Below, in pieces: positions 1-5,563 of a DNA stretch of 5,689 bases. The notes under the pieces were generated by a model, which made no database searches, was not told the DNA's origin, and saw only the letters and a list, made by a program, of their open reading frames with translations. Source of the stretch: Betaproteobacteria bacterium (lineage in GTDB: Bacteria; Pseudomonadota; Gammaproteobacteria; Burkholderiales; Casimicrobiaceae); assembly GCA_005883655.1 (NCBI GenBank), contig VBDA01000057.1, forward strand, positions 8,506-14,194. The letters are read 5' to 3'. The translations under genes were made by a program, and so were the position numbers. The number at the start of each line of letters is the position of its first letter. Within the stretch, counting starts at the first letter, position 1.

Positions 1-31
1 CGGGGAAGCGCGGCGCATGCGGAGCACATCG

Positions 32-1861
32 ATGACTCATTTTTTCCCGTTTCCCCGTGGCGCGTTGCGTTGCGCGGCCGTCCCTTTTTGCCTTCTTCCT
101 TTCGCTCTTGCCGTCGCCCAAACGAGCATCCCGCCCATGGTCGTCACCGCGCTGCGGGCGGAGCAACCACTCACTGACTTGCTGGCCGACGTTACGCTGA
201 TCGGTCCGGAGGAAATTGCACGTGCCGGCCCGGGCGGACTCGCGGCTCTGCTCCAGCGCCAGCCCGGCGTCGAGATCGTAACCAATGGCGGCCCCGGGTC
301 GACCAGCGGCGTCTTTCTTCGCGGCGCGAATACCGCGCAGACGCTGGTGCTGGTCGACGGGCTGCGCGTCGGCTCGTCGACCAACGGCGCCGCGCCGCTG
401 GAAGCCATTCCGCTGGAGCAGGTCGAACGCATCGAGATATTGCGGGGCCCCGCATCCAGTCTGTACGGCGCCGACGCGCTCGGGGGCGTCATTCAGGTGT
501 TCACCCGCAAGGGGGGCGATGCGTTTGCGGCGAATGGCGGCGCTGGCTACGGCAGTTACGGGACGAGCAGCGTTTTCGGCGGCTTCTCGGGTGGAGGGGG
601 CTCATGGCGCTACGCTTTGCAAGCGGGCCATCGGCAAAGCGACGGCTTCAACGCCATCGTCAACCCGCAGAACTTCAGCTACAACCCCGACCGCGATGGC
701 TACCGGAACGACAACGTTAACCTAAGCCTGGCGTTTCGTCCTGCGCCGGAGCAGGAGATCTCGGCGCAAGCGTTCAAGAGCCGCCTCGACGCACAGTTCG
801 ACGCCGGTCCGGGTTTCGATGACCGTACCATCACCACCGTCGAAAGTTATTCGATTGCGAGCCGCAACCGATTGGCGACCTTCTGGACGAGCGAGCTCAG
901 CGCCGCGGAAACGGGCGACGACAGCAACTCCGAAACGGGCTTCGGGCCGGCGCGCTTTCGTACTCGCCAGCGCCTGTATTCCTGGCTAAACGAGCTCAGG
1001 CCGGGCTACGGCGCGCTGACGATCATCGCCGAGCGGCGCGAGGAGCGCGTCGATAGCGACGCCGGTTTTGCCGTGACTTCGCGCAACACCAACGCGTTGA
1101 CCGGCATCTACCAGCTCCGCGAGGGGCCGCACCTGGCGCAGGCAAGCCTGCGGCGCGACGACAGCTCACAATTCGGCGGGCGCACGACCGGCACGTTCGC
1201 CTACGGCTACGCGGTTAGCGAGGGCTTGCGCGCGACGGCAAGCTTCGGCACTGCGTTCAAGACGCCGACCTTCAATGACCTTTACTACCCGGGATTTTCG
1301 AATCCTGAGCTCAAGCCCGAGTCTGCTCGCAACGCCGAGCTTGCCCTGCGCTATTCAAGCAACGCGCTCAGCGCAGGGCTGGTTGCCTATCGCAATCGGG
1401 TGCGCGACCTCATCGTGTTTCAATGTGACGCCAACTTCAACTGCGCCCCGCAGAACGTCGCCGAAGCGATACTCGAAGGCGTTACCGCCGAGCTTGCCGG
1501 CCGCGTTGGCGAGCTCAGTGCCAAGGCGAGCATCGATCTGCAGCGGCCCAGTGACGACACGAACGGATTTCTGCTGCCGCGGCGCGCGCGGCGGCACGCC
1601 GCTTTTTCGCTGACGCGCGATGCAGGCCCGCTGCATGTCGGCGCCGAGGTGGTCGCATCCTCGGAGCGCTTCGACGACGCCGCCAATACGCGCCGCATGG
1701 GCGGCTACGCTCTACTGAACCTGACTGCGGAGTATCGTTTTGGAAATCGATGGACGCTCTTCGCGCGTCTCGACAACGCTTTCGACAAGCACTACGAGCT
1801 TGCCGCCGATTTCAAGACCGCCGGCGCCAATGCCTTCGTCGGCGTGCGCTGGCTGTATTGA
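32..1861 (+). CDS. btuB: BtuB-like TonB-dependent outer-membrane receptor
   Basis: Outer-membrane, energy-dependent uptake channel, most like the vitamin B12 receptor BtuB. A hydrophobic signal peptide ends near AVA-Q. It is followed by a TonB box (MVVTALRAEQP), the plug domain with the signatures LQRQPGVEI, FLRGANTAQTLVLVDG and VERIEILRGPASSLYGADALGGVIQVFTR, then a beta-barrel of alternating aromatic strands containing the family's FGTAFKTPTFNDLYYPGF and NPELKPE motifs. It ends in an aromatic barrel strand (VGVRWLY). At 609 residues it has the length of BtuB. I place the start at 32 because GGAG at 21-24 lies 7 bases upstream; an in-frame ATG at 17 would add five residues. Betaproteobacterial btuB genes are often controlled by a cobalamin riboswitch, but the leader is off the window, so this cannot be tested here. 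B12 as substrate is inference; other small TonB substrates (another corrinoid, a siderophore) are not excluded. Confidence 0.88.
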   Translation: MTHFFPFPRGALRCAAVPFCLLPFALAVAQTSIPPMVVTALRAEQPLTDLLADVTLIGPEEIARAGPGGLAALLQRQPGVEIVTNGGPGSTSGVFLRGANTAQTLVLVDGLRVGSSTNGAAPLEAIPLEQVERIEILRGPASSLYGADALGGVIQVFTRKGGDAFAANGGAGYGSYGTSSVFGGFSGGGGSWRYALQAGHRQSDGFNAIVNPQNFSYNPDRDGYRNDNVNLSLAFRPAPEQEISAQAFKSRLDAQFDAGPGFDDRTITTVESYSIASRNRLATFWTSELSAAETGDDSNSETGFGPARFRTRQRLYSWLNELRPGYGALTIIAERREERVDSDAGFAVTSRNTNALTGIYQLREGPHLAQASLRRDDSSQFGGRTTGTFAYGYAVSEGLRATASFGTAFKTPTFNDLYYPGFSNPELKPESARNAELALRYSSNALSAGLVAYRNRVRDLIVFQCDANFNCAPQNVAEAILEGVTAELAGRVGELSAKASIDLQRPSDDTNGFLLPRRARRHAAFSLTRDAGPLHVGAEVVASSERFDDAANTRRMGGYALLNLTAEYRFGNRWTLFARLDNAFDKHYELAADFKTAGANAFVGVRWLY

Positions 1862-1950
1862 TGAGGCTAAACGGATTGGCGCGTCCGCAGCGTGTCATCA
1901 CCGCGAAAGCGGCTGCGCGACAGTCACGTCGAACGAAAACCAGGCAGGTG

Positions 1951-1980
1951 CCGACTTAGTCCTCGTGCATGACTTATAAT
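1951..1980 (+). promoter_or_regulatory. Sigma70-type promoter of greB
   Basis: A perfect -10 hexamer TATAAT (1975-1980) is preceded by CCGACT (1951-1956, three of six -35 consensus bases) at an 18-base spacing. Transcription would start near 1987, giving a leader of about 27 bases before the greB ATG, with no strong Shine-Dalgarno sequence in it. The gap after the receptor gene supports greB having its own promoter. Confidence 0.6.
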
Positions 1981-2013
1981 TACAGCCGCCAAGAATTGCT
2001 TTAAACGTGTGTC

Positions 2014-2586
2014 ATGAGCAAAGCCTTTACCCGCGAAGACGACTCCGATATCGAAGACGATGTCGAGGACGTGCCGCCATTGCCGGAGGGCAGTCGCAAC
2101 TACATGACGCCGGGCGGATTTGCGCGCCTGAAAGCCGAGCTCAGCGCCCTCGTCGATCAGGAGCGACCGAGTGTCGTAGCGATAGTGTCGTGGGCCGCCG
2201 GCAACGGAGATCGCTCTGAGAACGGCGACTACATCTACGGCAAGAAGCGTCTGCGAGAAATAGATCGGCGCATTCGCTTCCTGATCAGGAGACTCGACAC
2301 CGCCGAGGTAGTCGACCCCATGATGCGACGCGATGCAGACAGCGAAGATCAGATTTTCTTTGGCGCGACCGTCACCGTGCGCGGCCGCGAAGGCGAAGAG
2401 CGCACGATCAGCATTGTCGGCGTGGATGAGATCGACACCGCCCGTGGCTATGTGAGCTGGGTATCGCCCATCGCGCGCGCGTTGATCAAGGCGCGCGAAG
2501 GCGAAAGCGTAACGCTGAGGACGCCCGGCGGCACTGAAGAGTTGGAGATTCTTGCAGTCCGGTATGAGCCGCTCGCAACCAATTAG
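2014..2586 (+). CDS. greB: Transcription elongation factor GreB
   Basis: GreB binds in the secondary channel of backtracked RNA polymerase and stimulates cleavage of the extruded 3' RNA end, rescuing stalled complexes. Residues 1-25 form the acidic extension (DDSDIEDDVEDVP) seen in betaproteobacterial GreB. The N-terminal coiled-coil hairpin follows (about 30-105), with its tip acidic pair in NGDRSENGDYIYGKKRLREIDRRIRFL; the D and E of this segment coordinate the catalytic Mg2+. The C-terminal FKBP-like domain (about 115-187) carries FFGATVTV, IVGVDEID and YVSWVSPIARALIKAREG. YIYGKKRLREIDRR and the basic hairpin face favour GreB over GreA. At 190 residues it exceeds the roughly 158 of E. coli GreB mainly by the acidic extension. 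The start MSKAF matches the family start. It is followed by 76 bases and a separate promoter for the zapA unit. Confidence 0.95.
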   Translation: MSKAFTREDDSDIEDDVEDVPPLPEGSRNYMTPGGFARLKAELSALVDQERPSVVAIVSWAAGNGDRSENGDYIYGKKRLREIDRRIRFLIRRLDTAEVVDPMMRRDADSEDQIFFGATVTVRGREGEERTISIVGVDEIDTARGYVSWVSPIARALIKAREGESVTLRTPGGTEELEILAVRYEPLATN

Positions 2587-2617
2587 TGTTGCGAAACATG
2601 AGCTCGATGCGTCGCGG

Positions 2618-2647
2618 TTGACGTCCCAGAATCGTTCCGCCTATAGT
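2618..2647 (+). promoter_or_regulatory. Sigma70-type promoter of the coiled-coil/zapA unit
   Basis: TTGACG (2618-2623) and TATAGT (2642-2647) are separated by 18 bases, each matching the consensus at five of six positions. Transcription would begin around 2654, only about 9 bases before the ATG at 2663, so the leader is very short. This promoter also argues against extending the downstream gene to the in-frame ATG at 2552, which would put the promoter inside the coding region and overlap greB. Confidence 0.65.
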
Positions 2648-2662
2648 GCGATCGAGACTCCC

Positions 2663-2863
2663 ATGGACGCCGAAATTGCCGGACTCGAGCAAAAGCTCGC
2701 CACGCTGCTTGCGGACTACCATCGGCTGCGCGCGGAAAACGAGTCCTTCAAGCGCGAGCTCGGCCGTTCGCTGGAACAGAACCGTAGTCTGAATTCGCGC
2801 ATCGCCGCCGCGACCGCGCGACTTGATTCGCTGCTCCAGCAGCTGCCGGAATCGACAGGCTGA
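2663..2863 (+). CDS. Small coiled-coil protein upstream of zapA (TIGR02449-like)
   Basis: A 66-residue protein that is essentially one coiled coil. Heptad-spaced leucines run through IAGLEQKLATLLADYHRLRA, then a polar stretch with ENESFKRELGRS, and a second leucine series ends in ARLDSLLQQL. Small proteins of this size and place, directly upstream of zapA, are known in beta- and gammaproteobacteria as the TIGR02449 family. They resemble ZapB in build, so a role at the division ring is plausible but is inference. The start at 2663 is chosen because the conserved part begins there and the promoter lies just upstream; the longer in-frame start at 2552 overlaps greB and adds non-family residues. 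The gene ends four bases before the zapA start, so the two are very probably co-transcribed and translationally coupled. Confidence 0.82.
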   Translation: MDAEIAGLEQKLATLLADYHRLRAENESFKRELGRSLEQNRSLNSRIAAATARLDSLLQQLPESTG

Positions 2864-2867
2864 ATCG

Positions 2868-3200
2868 GTGCAAGATCCTTCGATCACGCTCGACGTTTCC
2901 ATTCTGGGGCGCGATTATCGCGTCGCCTGCCGGGAGTCCGAGCGCGCTGAATTGCTGGAGGCGGTGCAGTTCGTCGATCGCCGCATGCGCGAAATCCGCG
3001 ATTCAGGAAAGGTCAACGGCGCCGAGCGCATCGCCGTGATGGCAGGGCTTAACATCGCGCACGAATTGCTGCGCTCGAAAAGCGGCAACGGAAGTGCCGC
3101 AGCAGCCGCAAGCTTTGACACTTCCGCCATTCAGCGTAGAATTTCCGCTATGCAGTCGGCCATCGATCGTGCGATGGCGGAGCAGGACAAGTTGTTCTGA
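2868..3200 (+). CDS. zapA: Cell division protein ZapA
   Basis: ZapA binds FtsZ in the cytoplasm and cross-links protofilaments, stabilising the Z-ring at mid-cell. The N-terminal globular domain is visible as ITLDVSILGRDYRVAC (strands) followed by the helix region AELLEAVQFVDRRMREIRDSGKV and the conserved GAERIAVMAGLNIAHELL. After an alanine-rich linker (about residues 73-84), a C-terminal helix (SAIQRRISAMQSAIDRAMAEQ) would form the dimeric and tetrameric coiled coil. Its 110 residues match the usual length (109 in E. coli). I choose the GTG at 2868 because an AGG lies 8 bases upstream and the family homology starts right after it; an ATG at 2823 in the same frame overlaps the previous gene and adds unrelated residues. 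The last third of the gene contains a promoter that probably serves the 6S RNA gene immediately downstream, the usual order in proteobacteria. Confidence 0.93.
   Translation: MQDPSITLDVSILGRDYRVACRESERAELLEAVQFVDRRMREIRDSGKVNGAERIAVMAGLNIAHELLRSKSGNGSAAAAASFDTSAIQRRISAMQSAIDRAMAEQDKLF
3115..3142 (+). promoter_or_regulatory. Promoter inside zapA, probably for 6S RNA
   Basis: TTGACA (3115-3120, perfect -35) and TAGAAT (3137-3142, five of six) are separated by 16 bases, lying in the coding sequence of the zapA C-terminal linker and helix. Transcription would begin near 3149, about 70 bases before the expected mature 5' end of 6S RNA, which implies a processed precursor. E. coli ssrS is also made from precursors trimmed by RNases. 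Assignment to ssrS is inference from position and strand. Confidence 0.6.
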
Positions 3201-3221
3201 ACATGTCCGAGCTTAACTGCG

Positions 3222-3409
3222 CCCTTTGTCCCCTGCGGTGTTCGAGCTGGCCATACATTCTTTGAACCAATGCTAACTTAGCGAGGTTGCCGTGCTTTCA
3301 ACGGGCCGGTGTGCGCTCCCTACGCGGAAGCGCCTGATGGCCCTGGCAGGCGACCCTCTTGAACTGCGGTTCAAGATGAGGTTGGCACGGCACAGGCGGG
3401 GGACTCCCT
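3222..3409 (+). ncRNA. ssrS: 6S RNA
   Basis: 6S RNA mimics an open promoter and sequesters sigma70 RNA polymerase in stationary phase. It was recognised by its place directly after zapA and by the family's drawable fold. The closing stem pairs GTCCCC (3228-3233) with GGGGAC (3399-3404) and GTG (3238-3240) with CAC (3391-3393). In the 3' strand of the central bubble a small hairpin pairs CTTGAAC (3358-3364) with GTTCAAG (3369-3375), corresponding to the CCUUGAACC hairpin of E. coli 6S. The upper arm pairs GGTTGCC (3285-3291) with GGCGACC (3349-3355), GGGCC (3303-3307) with GGCCC (3339-3343), and GCGCT (3313-3317) with AGCGC (3329-3333). The ends are estimates, good to perhaps 10-15 bases. The exported-protein open frame of the other strand runs antisense through 3273-3409, but that part is not real coding sequence. 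Confidence 0.85.
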
Positions 3410-5354
3410 CTTCGATCGCGCGAAAAAAACCCGCCCCGCTTGCGCGGGACGGGGCTCGGATACATCCTCGTTCAACCGCGCCGGGACCATCGGCGAACAG
3501 GCAGCGAAGCGCGATCCTCAGTTGACTGCGATGTTCGCGTCGCGGATGACGCGGCTCCATTTGTCGCGCTCGCGCTTCGCGTGCTCGGCGAATGCTTCCG
3601 GCGTGCCTCCCACTGCCTCCGCTCCCTGATCGGCGAGCCTCTGGCGCATTTCGGGCGCAGCGAGGATCGCGTTGATCTCGCGATTGAGGCGTGCGATCAT
3701 GGATGTCACCGGCGCCGACCTTCGCATCCATCGAGACATAGCCGGCGCTTGGGAAATGGTCGTTGCCCATGAGCGTGAATGCCATCACGCCGCGACCATT
3801 TTCGATGACGCCGATCGCCGGATAGCTGACGTTGTTGCCCTTGAGCGCAACGACCCCCTGCTGAGAGATCACGCCCGAGTTCGGGTTGAACACGAAGTAG
3901 GCGATGCCTGCACGCGTGATCTGTGCGCCGGTTGCGTTGACGTCACCCACGACATTCACAGCGGTGTCGAGCGCGCCCCACAGCTTGCCGTTGGCGTAGA
4001 ACACCTGTTGCATCCGCGAGTCGTTGCTGTCCGGCTTGAGCAGCGGATTATTGAAGCGCGAAGGCGCTCCGGCGATGGCCGAAAAGCAGTTGGTTGTCGT
4101 GTCCGCAAGGCAATCGCGCAGGGGGGTATCGCCGGGCTTTTGATTCGATCGTGGAGGCACGCTGTAAGCCTGCGTTGTCAGCACATTGACGTTTAGCCCG
4201 ATCGACGGCGTCGCCGTGTTGAGCGACTGAGTGTTGGTCAAGGACCACACCAGAAGCTGGTTCGATTCGCCGGAATCCTCGAATACCGCGAGCGAGCTCA
4301 AGAGGAACTCCGTTCCGCCGTTATCGGTGGCGTATTGCGTGCCGGGCGATTGCGCGGGCCAGACGGTGAACGCCGGGAGGTCGAGATCGAATGTATTGAT
4401 CAGGACCACGGGCACCGAGGTGGAGAGGCTCGCAAGTGCATGCTTGCTGATCGCGTAAATCTGCGCGCCGTAGAAGCCAGGCCCCGAAAACGCGAATTCG
4501 TTCGTCGTCACGTAGAGGCCATTTGCATCAGCGCCGATGTGCGGGTAATCGCCAAGGCAGAAGCCGCTGCCGCAGTGATGGTTCGGCGTGCCCTGCGTAC
4601 CGTTGTTTTGCACCGGCAGCTTGTAGACGACCCACGTGCCCGTCGGATCGGCAGTCGTGCTCACCGCGATGTCGAGGTGGTTGTTGCCGTTGTTCGAGGC
4701 GCTTGTTCCCACATGGTCGAGCGTCAGGACGACATGAAACCAACGTTGCGTGTCCGCGTCGAACAGGCACGATGGATCGGTGATCGATGGCCCACGCGCG
4801 CCGGTCGTGCGATTGATTGCCGCGATGTAGCCGTAGAACGTGTTGAGGTCGATTACTCCTGTCTTGGCGTTGCCGGCGGTGTCCCAGATGTGCAGCACGT
4901 CGTTGACCGACTCGAGCACGAAGCCGTTGCCGACGCAGAGCCCCTGATCCGGCGGCTCGACCGAGAACTGATTGCCGCCATTGGCGAACCGCTGCTGGAA
5001 GAAGTTGAGACCGGTGAAGCTCTGGATCGACTCGGGATTCGATTTGGCCTTGGCATTGCCTGTGGTTCCCGTGCCGCGCCCCTGTGCGCGCGCGATGCTG
5101 CGGTTGACGATTTTTCCTCCTTCGCCAAGGTCGCCTTCGCCCCCGCCATTTGCATCATCTCCTGCGACAGCGGTATCGATTTCATCGGCGACCGCCGCAC
5201 CCTGCGCGGGTCCGAACGGCGGCGTGCTAGGGGATGTTGTTACGGAAGGTGTCAGTGTCATCTTGAACGGCGCGGCAAACACCGCGCCTGTGCAGCCGAG
5301 CGCAAGCAGCGCGCCGGATAGCAATGCATAGGTCAGACTGCTTTTCGCTTTCAT
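3273..5354 (-). CDS. Exported protein of unrecognised family, 3' end replaced
   Basis: The open frame codes for 693 residues, but only about the first 552 look like a real protein. GGAG (5364-5367) lies 9 bases before the ATG. Residues 1-28 are a signal peptide with a basic start, a leucine/alanine core and a cleavage site near AVFA-AP; the LALGC segment does not fit a standard lipobox. An acidic, glycine-rich low-complexity linker (about 55-80) follows. The body (about 108-552) has repeated strand-like motifs such as VNDVLHIWDTAG, DPSCLFDADTQRWFHVVLTLD, LDIAVSTTADPTGTW and CLGDYPHIGADANGLYVTTNEF, suggesting a beta-propeller-like extracellular fold. Six cysteines (140, 196, 261, 266, 415, 423) could form disulfides. 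I cannot name the family or a function. After GAGDIH the frame enters the duplicated Bug fragment out of phase and gives an Arg/Ala/Ser-rich tail with no protein-like features, so the native C-terminus is missing and the product may be non-functional. Confidence 0.7.
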   Translation of the reverse strand: MKAKSSLTYALLSGALLALGCTGAVFAAPFKMTLTPSVTTSPSTPPFGPAQGAAVADEIDTAVAGDDANGGGEGDLGEGGKIVNRSIARAQGRGTGTTGNAKAKSNPESIQSFTGLNFFQQRFANGGNQFSVEPPDQGLCVGNGFVLESVNDVLHIWDTAGNAKTGVIDLNTFYGYIAAINRTTGARGPSITDPSCLFDADTQRWFHVVLTLDHVGTSASNNGNNHLDIAVSTTADPTGTWVVYKLPVQNNGTQGTPNHHCGSGFCLGDYPHIGADANGLYVTTNEFAFSGPGFYGAQIYAISKHALASLSTSVPVVLINTFDLDLPAFTVWPAQSPGTQYATDNGGTEFLLSSLAVFEDSGESNQLLVWSLTNTQSLNTATPSIGLNVNVLTTQAYSVPPRSNQKPGDTPLRDCLADTTTNCFSAIAGAPSRFNNPLLKPDSNDSRMQQVFYANGKLWGALDTAVNVVGDVNATGAQITRAGIAYFVFNPNSGVISQQGVVALKGNNVSYPAIGVIENGRGVMAFTLMGNDHFPSAGYVSMDAKVGAGDIHDRTPQSRDQRDPRCARNAPEARRSGSGGSGRHAGSIRRAREARARQMEPRHPRREHRSQLRIALRCLFADGPGAVERGCIRAPSRASGAGFFRAIEEGVPRLCRANLILNRSSRGSPARAIRRFRVGSAHRPVESTATSLS
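3423..3453 (-). terminator. Intrinsic terminator for the minus-strand genes
   Basis: Bases 3430-3439 pair with 3444-3453 as a ten-position GC stem with a single C-A mismatch and a four-base loop. Read on the minus strand the stem is followed by seven T (complement of the A run at 3423-3429), the form of a rho-independent terminator. It lies about 65 bases beyond the stop of the Bug remnant and was probably the original terminator of the Bug gene. It also stops minus-strand transcription from running into ssrS. On the plus strand no T run follows the stem, so it is not an intrinsic terminator for 6S. Confidence 0.85.
3484..3609. repeat. Direct repeat, left copy (3' end of Bug gene)
   Basis: This segment matches 5564-5689 in the same orientation at 124 of 126 positions; the differences are A/G at 3508/5588 and G/C at 3605/5685. 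It covers 34 bases downstream of the Bug stop codon plus the last codons of the gene. Similarity ends abruptly on the left (3483 versus 5563). On the right the other copy is cut by the window edge; from the reading frame the left copy probably extends to about 3700. Confidence 0.95.
3518..3700 (-). pseudogene. Remnant of a Bug/TctC-family receptor (C-terminal 60 residues)
   Basis: The reading frame ending at 3518 gives a clear C-terminus of a Bug-type (tripartite tricarboxylate transporter) periplasmic solute receptor. It contains MIARLNREINAILAAPEMRQ, then RLADQGAEAVGGTPEAFAEH and KWSRVIRDANIAVN before TGA. Complete family members have about 320 residues; only the last domain-2 helices are present, without a signal peptide or ligand-binding core. 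Upstream of about 3700 the frame reads into the exported-protein gene in a different frame, so this is a truncated copy rather than a small gene. An ATG falls at the junction (3698-3700) but has no Shine-Dalgarno sequence. The better candidate for the functional gene is the nearly identical copy that leaves the right edge of the window. Confidence 0.8.
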
Positions 5355-5399
5355 GCGTAGAATCTCCAGGCAGATATACGATTCGATCGTTCGGTATGA

Positions 5400-5444
5400 A
5401 GATCGGTCCGCTTCGCGGGATCTCCGCCGATCTGATGAATCGGC
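5400..5444 (-). promoter_or_regulatory. Overlapping inverted repeats in the leader of the exported-protein gene
   Basis: AGATCGG (5400-5406) is complementary to CCGATCT (5427-5433), and GCCGAT (5426-5431) is complementary to ATCGGC (5439-5444). The two hairpins share CCGAT and cannot form together. They lie 46-90 bases upstream of the start codon, probably in the 5' leader of the message or at an operator. A function is not shown. Confidence 0.3.
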
Positions 5445-5468
5445 ACGTTCCCGCGGCGCGGCGCGCAG

Positions 5469-5496
5469 ATGGTACTCGCTTTGCGGGCGAATTCAA
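5469..5496 (-). promoter_or_regulatory. Possible promoter of the exported-protein gene
   Basis: Read on the minus strand, TTGAAT (5491-5496) and TACCAT (5469-5474) are separated by 16 bases, each matching the sigma70 consensus at four of six positions. This would give a leader of about 105 bases. It is a weak match, but the Bug copy on the right has no terminator hairpin after its stop, so the gene may also be read by transcription from upstream. Confidence 0.3.
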
Positions 5497-5563
5497 GCCC
5501 GGATTGCGAGACAGTTGCAGTGTGTGGCTTCGCGCTAAGTAGTCAGTCCAACCGAAAGTATTT

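Noticed and set aside
1901..1912. CCGC-GAAA-GCGG hairpin after the receptor gene, as a possible terminator.
   Set aside because: Only four base pairs and no T run follows; too weak to call a terminator.
1861..1959. A 32-codon plus-strand frame starting with an ATGA overlap at the end of the receptor gene.
   Set aside because: Overlap and position would suit a downstream B12-uptake gene, but the peptide (MRLNGLARPQRVITAKAAAR and on) has no recognisable domain, is very basic and stops just before the greB promoter. A decayed gene remnant cannot be excluded.
2552..2662. N-terminal extension of the small coiled-coil gene from the ATG at 2552.
   Set aside because: It overlaps greB, encodes residues unlike the family and would contain the clear promoter at 2618-2647; the start at 2663 fits better.
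2823..2867. Upstream ATG start for zapA at 2823.
   Set aside because: It overlaps the preceding gene by 41 bases and adds residues not found in ZapA; the GTG at 2868 has a ribosome site and starts at the conserved region.
4335..5321. Long plus-strand frame of 328 codons opposite the exported-protein gene.
   Set aside because: Arg/Ala/Val-rich translation without domains, no promoter or ribosome site; it is a GC-driven shadow of the minus-strand gene, which has a signal peptide and protein-like composition.
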